Positions 7,013 through 13,588 of a stretch of DNA of 23,202 nucleotides are shown piece after piece. The stretch comes from Actinomycetota bacterium. GTDB lineage: Bacteria > Actinomycetota > Humimicrobiia > Humimicrobiales > Humimicrobiaceae. Positions within the stretch are counted from its first letter, which is position 1. Each line of letters opens with the position of its first letter. Position numbers and translations under genes: made by a program. The stretch is taken from assembly GCA_003563375.1 (NCBI GenBank), contig PWSB01000042.1, forward strand, positions 1-23,202, written 5' to 3'. The notes below the pieces were generated by a model. That model saw only the letters and a list, made by a program, of their open reading frames with translations. It was not told the DNA's origin and did no database searches.

Positions 7013-7412
7013 TGAGAATGCAAGAGACAGGATGCAGGACCTTATAGAGGTCATGGAAGAAAAAGGTATAGAGTACAAGGTCTTTGAGGTCGAAGGCGAT
7101 TACCCTGATGTTGCAAGGGAAGTATGCCTGGCTGTTCAGGAAAAAAGTTATGACCGAGGGGTGCTTGTATGCGGTACCGGCCTGGGCATGGCAATATGTG
7201 CAAATAAATTCAAAGGGCTCAGGGCAGCGGTCTGCCATGATTTATATTCTGCTCAAAGGTCCATCCTCTCAAATGACTGCCAGATCCTTGCTATGGGGGC
7301 CTTTATCATAGGACCCAAGCTTGCCCAGGAGATAATGAAGGCCTGGCTTGATATTGAAAGGACGGGAGGCACCGTGGCTAAAGTAAAAAAAATAGAACAA
7401 TTAGAAAAATAG
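6990..7412 (+). CDS. RpiB/LacAB-family sugar-phosphate isomerase, EryI-like
   Basis: An aldose-ketose phosphate isomerase of 140 residues. Two adjacent ATGs occur (6987 and 6990); the second has better spacing (six bases) from AGGGAGG and gives the family start MKIAIGCDEN. It overlaps the transketolase gene by 23 bases. Catalytic Cys61 and the anion hole are present in CGTGLGMAICANK. Two residues of E. coli RpiB are replaced: His10 by Glu9 and His99, which opens the sugar ring, by Ser94 (motif SILSND instead of SRQHND). A substrate that cannot form a furanose ring, such as a four-carbon sugar 4-phosphate, would not need ring opening. This fits D-erythrulose 4-phosphate isomerase (EryI) activity, but the substrate is inferred. 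It is unlikely to be the cell's ordinary ribose-5-phosphate isomerase. Confidence 0.88.
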   Translation: MKIAIGCDENARDRMQDLIEVMEEKGIEYKVFEVEGDYPDVAREVCLAVQEKSYDRGVLVCGTGLGMAICANKFKGLRAAVCHDLYSAQRSILSNDCQILAMGAFIIGPKLAQEIMKAWLDIERTGGTVAKVKKIEQLEK

Positions 7413-7415
7413 GTT

Positions 7416-8363
7416 ATGTCCTACGATCTGAAATTGATGGTAAAGGTGGCAAGCCTCTATTACAAGGAAGGCTTGACCCAGGAAGATATCTCAAAAAAGC
7501 TTAAGGTCTCAAAATACCAGGTAAACCGTATATTAAAAAGGGCAGTCAGCACCGGAATCGTACAGATAAATATTATCGACCCTACCTCTGGTGTTTCAAA
7601 CCTTGAGGACAGGCTTGAGAAAAGGTTTGGATTAAAGAGGGCTATTGTGGTACAGAACAGCGGCCTGTCTGAAGTGGAACTTAAATCCAAGTTAGGCCAG
7701 GCTGCTGCCGATTACCTGCTGGAGATCATAAAAGACGGAGACATACTGGGTGTGGCCTGGGGTACCACGATAAATGAAGTAATAGACCATCTCCCTCCAA
7801 GGATAAATAAAAAAGTGGAGGTTGTTCAGATCACAGGGGGTATCCACCAGCTTTCAGTAAACCTTAACTGCCACGACATTGCCAGAAGGCTTGCTTCGCG
7901 TTTTGGGGTAGAACCCCATCTCCTCTATGCTCCTGCAATCGTAGATTCGGAGAAGAGCCGTGAACTGTTCTTAAATGAATCGGCCATAAAGGGGACTACT
8001 CATTTTTTCTCCAGGATCAGCATAGCATTGGTAGGTATCGGTGCCCTTTACCCCCAGATCATATCAACACTGATAAAAACAGGCCATATAAGTGAAGCGG
8101 ACCTAAAGTCTTTGAAGAAAAACGGGGCGGTCGGTGACGTATTTTCCCATTTCTTTGACATAGGGGGAAGGGTTAGTGACAGCAGCCTCAAAGGAAGGCT
8201 TATAGCCATGCCCGTACAGTCATTGTTAAAGGTGCCCTATTCAATAGGAGTAGCCGGAGGAAGGCTTAAATCTGACGCAATTTACGGGGCCCTGAAGGGC
8301 AATTTCGTAAATATTTTAGTAACCGATAGCAAAGTCGCTGAGCTTTTACTGAAGAAAAATTAA
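7416..8363 (+). CDS. SorC-family sugar-responsive transcriptional regulator
   Basis: A 315-residue regulator. Residues about 12-50 form the winged helix-turn-helix (LYYKEGLTQEDISKKLKVSK, then YQVNRILKRA), and residues 60-315 form the sugar-phosphate-binding domain typical of SorC/DeoR-II proteins (GVAWGTTINEVI, then SIALVGIGALYP). Such regulators sense phosphorylated sugar intermediates; EryD of erythritol operons belongs to the same family. The ATG lies three bases after the isomerase stop, so expression is probably coupled to the operon it controls. The likely targets are the paired TTGCA elements at 4308-4331 and 8377-8400, which flank its operon. Whether it represses or activates is not visible, though the sites cover the -35 boxes, which favours repression. 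Confidence 0.9.
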   Translation: MSYDLKLMVKVASLYYKEGLTQEDISKKLKVSKYQVNRILKRAVSTGIVQINIIDPTSGVSNLEDRLEKRFGLKRAIVVQNSGLSEVELKSKLGQAAADYLLEIIKDGDILGVAWGTTINEVIDHLPPRINKKVEVVQITGGIHQLSVNLNCHDIARRLASRFGVEPHLLYAPAIVDSEKSRELFLNESAIKGTTHFFSRISIALVGIGALYPQIISTLIKTGHISEADLKSLKKNGAVGDVFSHFFDIGGRVSDSSLKGRLIAMPVQSLLKVPYSIGVAGGRLKSDAIYGALKGNFVNILVTDSKVAELLLKKN

Positions 8364-8376
8364 TTATTTAATTTAG

Positions 8377-8405
8377 TTGCATATATGCAATAATTTGCAT
8401 ATAAT
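8377..8405 (+). promoter_or_regulatory. Promoter-operator of the E1/transaldolase operon
   Basis: TTGCAT (8377-8382), a 17-base spacer and a consensus TATAAT (8400-8405) form a strong promoter. TTGCA-N4-TGCAA (8377-8390) is a perfect 14-base palindrome here, followed four bases later by TTGCAT (8395-8400). The arrangement is the same, base for base in spacing, as at 4308-4336. The promoter starts 14 bases after the regulator's stop codon. Transcription from about 8412 leaves a 28-base leader ending in a good ribosome-binding site. Confidence 0.75.
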
Positions 8406-8439
8406 TATTATCTGGAAAAATAACAGGATAGGAGTAAAT

Positions 8440-9408
8440 ATGTCTAAACTGAAAAAACAGGAAAAGATAAGCATGTTAAGGACCCTGCTTACCATCAGAA
8501 AGTTTGAGGAAAAGACCATACAGCTTTATCAGACCGCTAAGATATGGGGTTACCTTCATCCTTATCTTGGACAGGAAGCAGTGGCTGTAGGGTCCTGCGC
8601 CGCCATAGAAAAAGACGACTATATAGTCTCCACCCACAGGGGACACGGCCACTGTATAGCAAAGGGCGGGGACCTCAATAAGATGATGGCAGAGCTTCTT
8701 GGCAAAAGTACCGGTTATTGCAAGGGCAGGGGAGGATCCATGCATATTGCAGACACTGAACTGGGTATACTCGGTGCAAACGGCATCGTAGGAGGAGGAA
8801 TACCTATTTCTGTAGGCGCAGGATTTAGCTGCAAATTTGACAAAAAAGGGAGGGTCACCATCTGTTATTTTGGGGATGGAGCTTCAAATAACGGGGTGTT
8901 CCATGAAAGCCTTAACATGGCCTCAATCTTTAAGCTTCCTATAATCTATATATGTGAAAACAACCTTTACGGCATATCCATGTGCTCCAAGGACTCTGTA
9001 GCCTGCAAAAATATAGGTGACAGGGCAAGCGCATATGCAATGCCTGGATATGTTATAGATGGGTCTGATCCCGAAGAGGTCTATAAGACAGTATCAGGTG
9101 CTGTAGAACATGCTAGGAAAGGCAATGGCCCTTCCCTTATCGAAGCACAGGCATACAGGTTTACAGGCCATCATCCCAATGATCCCGCGGAGTACAGGGA
9201 AAAACAGGAAGTAGAATATCACAAGACCGAAAAAGACCCCGTCCATAATTATTCTAAAAAACTGGCAGATGAAAAGATTATCGGCTCTGAGGAATTGGAA
9301 GCAATGGAAAAAGAAATCCAGAAAATGGTCGACAGTTCTGTAGAATTTGCTGAAAAGAGTCCCGAGCCTGAACTGGATAAGTTTTTAGAAGAAGTAAAAA
9401 ATATATAA
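8440..9408 (+). CDS. Thiamine-dependent 2-oxoacid/acetoin dehydrogenase E1 component, alpha subunit
   Basis: A 322-residue E1-alpha subunit. The ATG at 8440 is five bases after ATAGGAG; an upstream in-frame ATG at 8377 would begin inside the promoter and is not credible. Motifs: HPYLGQEAVAVG (40-51), STHRGHGH (64-71), which contacts the cofactor diphosphate, and the thiamine diphosphate motif GDGASNNGVFHE (145-156) ending at CENN (172-175). The loop GHHPNDPAEYR replaces the GH-S-x-D-x-x-x-YR of pyruvate dehydrogenases. Acetoin dehydrogenase AcoA and related enzymes are the nearest recognisable type. Neither an E2 acyltransferase nor an E3 lipoamide dehydrogenase is nearby. Substrate unknown; it works with the beta subunit encoded next. 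Confidence 0.9.
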   Translation: MSKLKKQEKISMLRTLLTIRKFEEKTIQLYQTAKIWGYLHPYLGQEAVAVGSCAAIEKDDYIVSTHRGHGHCIAKGGDLNKMMAELLGKSTGYCKGRGGSMHIADTELGILGANGIVGGGIPISVGAGFSCKFDKKGRVTICYFGDGASNNGVFHESLNMASIFKLPIIYICENNLYGISMCSKDSVACKNIGDRASAYAMPGYVIDGSDPEEVYKTVSGAVEHARKGNGPSLIEAQAYRFTGHHPNDPAEYREKQEVEYHKTEKDPVHNYSKKLADEKIIGSEELEAMEKEIQKMVDSSVEFAEKSPEPELDKFLEEVKNI

Positions 9409-9433
9409 TCTTAAACCATAGGAAAGGAAGATC

Positions 9434-10405
9434 ATGAGAGAGATTGAATATAGAGAAGCTTTAAGGGAAGCAGTCATCGAAGAAATGGACAGAGACCCTA
9501 AAGTGTTTTTGGTCGGTGAGGATATTGGAGTCTATGGAGGGGCTTTTAGGGTATACAAGGGCCTTTTAGATAAATATGGCCCTGACAGGGTAGTAAACAC
9601 CCCTATTTCAGAAATAGCCATAATTGGGGCCGGGATAGGCGCGGCGCTTACAGGCTACCGGCCTATATCTGAAATAATGTTTATTGATTTTGCCACCCTT
9701 GCTATGGACCAGATCGTAAACCAGGCTGCAAAGATCAGATATATGACCGGTGACAGCCTGAATGTACCCCTTGTAATAAGGACCCAGGGAGGAGCAGGCA
9801 GGGGAGTTGCAGCCCAGCATTCCCAGAGCCTGGAAGCCTGGTTCTATCATGTACCCGGCTTAAAGGTAGTGATGCCAGCCACGCCCTATGATGCAAAGGG
9901 CCTCCTTAAAACTGCGGTAAGGGAGGATAACCCAGTGATGTTTATTGAGCAAAAAATGATCTACCTGAACAAGGGGGAGGTTCCTGAGGAAGAATACCTT
10001 ATACCCTTTGGCAAGGCTGACATCAAAAAAGAAGGTTCTGATGTTACTATTTTTGCTTATTCGGCTATGGTCTTTGAAGCGTTGAAAGCCGCGGAGCAGC
10101 TTGAAAAAGAAGGTATAAGCTGCGAGGTCTTCGATCCCCGGACACTGGTGCCCCTGGATGAAGAGGCTCTTATCGAATCTGTTAAGAAGACAAGCAGGCT
10201 TGTAGTGGTAAGTGAAGCTTGCCAGAGGGGAAGCATAGCTTCAGATATCTCTGCCAAGGTCACCGATGCTGCATTTGAATGGCTTGATGCACCTATAAAG
10301 GTAGTAGCAGGGCTAAATACGCCCATCCCCTATAATTCCACCCTGGAAAAGGCGTCCACGCCGGACAAAAAAGACATTATCGATGCGGTAAAGGGACTGT
10401 TGTAA
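9434..10405 (+). CDS. Thiamine-dependent 2-oxoacid/acetoin dehydrogenase E1 component, beta subunit
   Basis: A 323-residue E1-beta subunit and partner of the preceding alpha subunit, forming an alpha2beta2 enzyme. It shows VFLVGEDIGVYGGAFRV (25-41), NTPISE (55-60) with the thiamine-activating Glu60, and PLVIRTQGGAGRGVAAQHSQS, the loop that lines the substrate channel in AcoB and PdhB proteins. The C-terminal transketolase-type domain ends with NTPIPYNSTLEKASTPDK, typical of the family. The gene lies 25 bases after the alpha gene with GGAAAGGAAG as ribosome-binding site. It gives no further clue to the 2-oxo substrate. With no lipoyl E2 in the operon, the pair either borrows an E2/E3 from elsewhere or acts without one. 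Confidence 0.92.
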   Translation: MREIEYREALREAVIEEMDRDPKVFLVGEDIGVYGGAFRVYKGLLDKYGPDRVVNTPISEIAIIGAGIGAALTGYRPISEIMFIDFATLAMDQIVNQAAKIRYMTGDSLNVPLVIRTQGGAGRGVAAQHSQSLEAWFYHVPGLKVVMPATPYDAKGLLKTAVREDNPVMFIEQKMIYLNKGEVPEEEYLIPFGKADIKKEGSDVTIFAYSAMVFEALKAAEQLEKEGISCEVFDPRTLVPLDEEALIESVKKTSRLVVVSEACQRGSIASDISAKVTDAAFEWLDAPIKVVAGLNTPIPYNSTLEKASTPDKKDIIDAVKGLL

Positions 10406-10435
10406 TAAATTATAAATCCTACATTGGAGGTTTAA

Positions 10436-11632
10436 ATGAGACAGTATGATAAATCTGCGATACACCGCCTTTCAGATACAGCTGAGGAGATGGAGATCTG
10501 GTGGGATTCTTCACCACTGGTATTTGAGACCTGGGCGGCCCAGGAGATAGAAAAAGCAGAGGATGATAAAAAAGAGATAACCAGGCAAAGGCTTAAGACC
10601 CTTTTTGACAAAGATAATCCCCAGGATACGTTATTTGACGGGGTAACCACTAACCCCAGGCTGACCAGAAAGGTATTGGACCTTATACCGGAACAGGTAA
10701 ATTCCATAGTAGACAAGATCATAAAGGATAATCCTGCTATGACAGATTATGAGCTGGCATGGGAGGTATACAAGTCTATAACTGATAAGGGGGCCCAGCT
10801 GTTTATGCCCTCTTTTGAAAAATCAGGCTACAGGAAGGGGTATGTAAGCGCCCAGGTTGACCCCAGGCTGGTGACAGATGTAAGGGAGATGCTCAGCCAG
10901 GCGTTGATCTTAAAAAAGATATCTCCCAATATCATGGTAAAATGTCCGGGGTCCAAGGAGGGCATATATGTCATTGAACTGTTGACCTCAATAGGGGTGC
11001 CCACCAACGCGACCCTGGTATTTGATATCCCCCAGGTGGTACAGGTTGCAAAAGCAGCCAAAAGAGGATATGAAAGGGGCCAGCAGTGGGGCACCGACTA
11101 CAGCCAGTGGCGGTCAGTTATAACAATTATGATAGGAAGGTTCGAAGCAAGGGACGCTTTTTTCCAGAGCGCAGAAGAAGCTGGAATTGAGTTGACCGAA
11201 GAGCTTCAGAGGTGGTCCGGTGTGGCTATAGCAAAGAAGGCCCACAGCCTCCTCACCGATCCCGCTAACGGGTACATGAGCAAACTTCTTTTATGTTCCT
11301 CAAGGGTAGGCCCAAAACCTGACGAGGTCATCCATATAGAAAAGGTAGCTGGAGGAAATATGGTCTATACCATAAATCCTGAGATGATAAGCGATTTTAT
11401 GTGCATATGTGACCAGAAAGATGTATGCCAGCAGATGGACGAGCCTGTGCCGGAGGATATTATGGAAAAACTGCTCAAAATACCTTATTTTGTACAGGGA
11501 TACCAGGAAGAAGGGATTGCCATAGAAGACTTCATAGGACAACCGGCATTCCAGTATACGGTAAAGGAATTCTCAGGTTCTATGAAGGAGATAGAGGAAT
11601 ACGTCCAAAAAAGGAAAAACGCTCTAAAATAA
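10436..11632 (+). CDS. Transaldolase-like class I aldolase with fructose-6-phosphate-aldolase-like Gln
   Basis: A 398-residue protein of the transaldolase family, longer than TalB (about 317). Visible active-site residues are Asp24, the DGVTTNP loop (68-74, Asn73), Schiff-base Lys169 in MVKCPGSKEGI, and Asn191/Thr193 in TNATLVF. The motif that reads STEVDARL in TalB is SAQVDPRL, so Glu96 becomes Gln140. In fructose-6-phosphate aldolase (FSA) the same position is also Gln, and the Glu/Gln choice is known to affect transfer versus free aldol cleavage. TalB Ser176-Pro-Phe178 is Thr-Ile-Met here. The enzyme may therefore cleave or transfer a dihydroxyacetone unit on an unusual sugar phosphate. 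GGAGG precedes the ATG. It is the last gene of the operon, before a strong terminator. Confidence 0.87.
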   Translation: MRQYDKSAIHRLSDTAEEMEIWWDSSPLVFETWAAQEIEKAEDDKKEITRQRLKTLFDKDNPQDTLFDGVTTNPRLTRKVLDLIPEQVNSIVDKIIKDNPAMTDYELAWEVYKSITDKGAQLFMPSFEKSGYRKGYVSAQVDPRLVTDVREMLSQALILKKISPNIMVKCPGSKEGIYVIELLTSIGVPTNATLVFDIPQVVQVAKAAKRGYERGQQWGTDYSQWRSVITIMIGRFEARDAFFQSAEEAGIELTEELQRWSGVAIAKKAHSLLTDPANGYMSKLLLCSSRVGPKPDEVIHIEKVAGGNMVYTINPEMISDFMCICDQKDVCQQMDEPVPEDIMEKLLKIPYFVQGYQEEGIAIEDFIGQPAFQYTVKEFSGSMKEIEEYVQKRKNALK

Positions 11633-11657
11633 ACACAAAAAAAAGATGTCCTAGCCT

Positions 11658-11688
11658 AAAATAGTGCTTTGTAAAAAAGCACTATTTT
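11658..11688 (+). terminator. Strong hairpin terminator after the transaldolase gene
   Basis: A perfect 13-base-pair stem (AAAATAGTGCTTT at 11658-11670 with AAAGCACTATTTT at 11676-11688) closes a five-base loop. The 3' arm ends in TTTT and the 5' arm starts with AAAA, so it could work in both directions. It ends the E1/transaldolase operon and isolates the LacI gene downstream. Confidence 0.85.
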
Positions 11689-11698
11689 GCCCTTTAAA

Positions 11699-11710
11699 AA
11701 AAACGTTTTT
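11699..11710. promoter_or_regulatory. LacI-family operator upstream of the LacI-type gene
   Basis: AAAAACGTTTTT is a perfect 12-base palindrome with the central CG typical of LacI-family operators. The same motif recurs at 12822-12835. It lies about 40 bases before the regulator's start, which suggests autoregulation. I could not identify a confident -35/-10 pair for this gene in the AT-rich stretch that follows. Confidence 0.6.
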
Positions 11711-11750
11711 ATTGCTATTATTATATTATTATTAGTTTAATGGCAAAACC

Positions 11751-12788
11751 TTGAATAAACGATTCAACAACCCATCCATAAAGGATATAGCCAGGGAAGC
11801 TGGAGTGGCTATCTCTACAGTTTCCAATGTCATAAATAAAAAAGGCATAGTCGGCACTGAAACGGAAAAAAAGGTACTGAAGGCCCTTGAAAAAATACAA
11901 TACAGGCCCAATATCATAGCCCGGGGCCTAAGGACCAGGAGTACAAGCACCATCGCTATAATAGTCCAGGACATTGTAAACCCCTATACTTCCCATGTTA
12001 TAAAAGGTATGGAAGAGGTTGCCAGGAAAAGGGGTTATACATTGCTTATAGCCTGTACCTATTATGATATAAGGGAGGAAAAAAAACAGATAGATGTTTT
12101 CTTAGACCAGTTTGTAGACGGTTTTGTCTTCCTGGGAGGCTACGACAACCAGGGGGTGGTAAGAAGGGTATATGACCGGGGCATACCCCTTGTTTCCGTA
12201 GACAGGGAGATTGATGATCCTGATATACCCTATGTTTTAATAGATAACCTGGAGGCTATGAAAAAAGCAGTAGATTATCTGTGCAGTTTTGGGCATAAAA
12301 AGATAGGGTATGTTACTTTCAGGTTTGAATACCAGTCCACGTCACGCAACCGTTATCTTGGTTATTGTAAAGGGCTGGAGGAGAACCATATCGATTATGA
12401 CCCTGAAATCGTCATAATCGATGATTACATGAAGCTCAATGAGACAGAAGGGACCTTTGAAGTGGTCTCTAAATTTTTAAAAAAAGGGGCCCTACCCACC
12501 GCTTTTGCTTGCATTTCAGACGTAAATGCATTCGGCCTGGTAAAAGCATTGAAGGCAGAGGGGATCAAAATACCCCAGGAGGTATCCGTGATAGGCTTCG
12601 ATAATATATCTTTTTCCAATTTTATGGAGCCCCCTCTTACCACCATAAAACAGCCCAAGAAACTGATGGGGGCTACAGCCATGAACCTGCTCTTGGATAT
12701 GGTTGAGAAAAAGAAGGTAGAAAATAAAAATATCAAGCTGCCTACAGTACTGCTGGAGAGGGATTCGGTAGGCCCTCCCCCAAAATAG
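11751..12788 (+). CDS. LacI-family transcriptional regulator
   Basis: A 345-residue LacI/GalR regulator, probably the sugar-responsive repressor of the downstream methyltransferase/ABC transporter operon. The helix-turn-helix is SIKDIAREAGVAISTVSNVI (residues 9-28). RPNIIARGLRTRS is the hinge helix, with the Leu that inserts into the central CG of operators in this family. The rest is a periplasmic-binding-protein-like effector domain (IVQDIVNPYTSHVIKGMEE, then VSVIGFDNISFSNFMEPPLTT in two parts). The start is uncertain: TTG at 11751 gives a normal N-terminus but has no Shine-Dalgarno sequence. A tiny frame ATG-GCA-AAA-CCT-TGA (11740-11754) overlaps it and might aid initiation by coupling. 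Matching operators lie upstream of this gene and at 12822-12858. Confidence 0.92.
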   Translation: MNKRFNNPSIKDIAREAGVAISTVSNVINKKGIVGTETEKKVLKALEKIQYRPNIIARGLRTRSTSTIAIIVQDIVNPYTSHVIKGMEEVARKRGYTLLIACTYYDIREEKKQIDVFLDQFVDGFVFLGGYDNQGVVRRVYDRGIPLVSVDREIDDPDIPYVLIDNLEAMKKAVDYLCSFGHKKIGYVTFRFEYQSTSRNRYLGYCKGLEENHIDYDPEIVIIDDYMKLNETEGTFEVVSKFLKKGALPTAFACISDVNAFGLVKALKAEGIKIPQEVSVIGFDNISFSNFMEPPLTTIKQPKKLMGATAMNLLLDMVEKKKVENKNIKLPTVLLERDSVGPPPK

Positions 12789-12815
12789 TTTTTGTTGTAG
12801 CAGGCTGCTGCTGGT

Positions 12816-12844
12816 TTGACTAAAAAACGTTTTTTTGATATATT
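12816..12844 (+). promoter_or_regulatory. Promoter of the corrinoid/methyltransferase/sugar-transport operon
   Basis: TTGACT (12816-12821; five of six consensus bases), a 17-base spacer and TATATT (12839-12844) form a good sigma-70-type promoter. Transcription would start near 12851, giving a leader of about 85 bases before the ATG at 12935. The spacer is almost filled by a LacI-type operator, so repression would directly block RNA polymerase. Confidence 0.75.
12822..12835. promoter_or_regulatory. LacI-family operator O1, inside the promoter spacer
   Basis: AAAAAACGTTTTTT is a perfect 14-base palindrome with a central CG. It sits between the -35 and -10 boxes and repeats the motif found upstream of the LacI-type gene at 11699-11710. 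Confidence 0.7.
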
Positions 12845-12845
12845 T

Positions 12846-12858
12846 AAAAAACGATTTT
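12846..12858. promoter_or_regulatory. LacI-family operator O2, at the transcription start
   Basis: AAAAAACGATTTT differs from the palindrome of O1 at one central position. Its centre is 24 bases from that of O1, just downstream of the -10, where the transcript should begin. It could be a second, weaker site. Confidence 0.5.
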
Positions 12859-12934
12859 ATAAATTTATGCTTAATTTTTACCTGTTCAATCTATTTATAT
12901 ATTACATGTATAAACTCCGAAAAAAGGAACCCTT

Positions 12935-13579
12935 ATGGAAGACATACTGGAAGAACTAAAAAGAGCAGTCCTTGAATTTGATGTAGATAATGCCCATGAT
13001 ATAGCCGCTAAAGCGGTCCAGCAGGGGGTGGACCCCCTCCAGGCAGCTAAGGCCTTGACCGAAGCGATCAGGATAGTCGGTGAAAAATTTGGTTCCGGGG
13101 AACTTTTTCTACCCGATCTTGTATGCGCCTCAGAAGTGTTAAAAAAAGCTTTTCCAGTGATAAATGAAGAAATTGAAAAAAAAGGAAAAAAACAGGAAAG
13201 CCTGGGGAAAGTAGTCCTGGGCACGGTTTTTGGGGATATTCACTCCATCGGCAAAGGAATGGTATCTACCCTCCTTTATGCATCAGGATTCGAAGTCATA
13301 GACCTTGGGGTAAATGTAAAATCAGAAGTTTTCCTGGATGCGGTCAAAAAAGATAACCCTGATATAGTGGCTATGTCTGCTTTGCTTACAACCACGGCCA
13401 ATGAACAGAAAAATGTTATTGAAGGCTTAAAAAAAGCAGGGCTCAGAAAAAAGGTGAAGGTAATCGTTGGGGGAAGCCCCATAAACCAGGAATTTGCTGA
13501 TTCAATTGGAGCTGACGGTTATGGAGCAACTGCCCCTGAAGGGGTAAAAGTGGCAAAAAAGCTGCTGGAAATTGATTAG
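12935..13579 (+). CDS. Methyltransferase corrinoid protein (MtbC/MttC/MtgC type)
   Basis: A 214-residue cobalamin carrier that shuttles a methyl group between a substrate-specific methyltransferase and a second methyltransferase. Residues 1-88 form the helical cap domain (B12-binding type 2). Residues 90-214 form the Rossmann-like cobalamin domain with the DxHxxG motif GDIHSIGKG (Asp101, His103 as the lower cobalt ligand, Gly106), the VAMSALLTT segment and VIVGGSPINQEFADSIGADG near the nucleotide tail. AAGGA stands six bases before the ATG. It is directly followed by an MttB-superfamily gene, the usual partner. No reductive-activation protein (RamA type) is visible in the window, so cobalt reactivation must be supplied from elsewhere. 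Confidence 0.95.
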   Translation: MEDILEELKRAVLEFDVDNAHDIAAKAVQQGVDPLQAAKALTEAIRIVGEKFGSGELFLPDLVCASEVLKKAFPVINEEIEKKGKKQESLGKVVLGTVFGDIHSIGKGMVSTLLYASGFEVIDLGVNVKSEVFLDAVKKDNPDIVAMSALLTTTANEQKNVIEGLKKAGLRKKVKVIVGGSPINQEFADSIGADGYGATAPEGVKVAKKLLEID

Positions 13580-13588
13580 GAGGATATA

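Noticed and set aside
8377..8439. Longer N-terminus for the E1-alpha protein starting at the ATG at 8377
   Set aside because: Those codons lie in the palindromic promoter-operator, and the ATG at 8440 has a proper ribosome-binding site and a normal family start.
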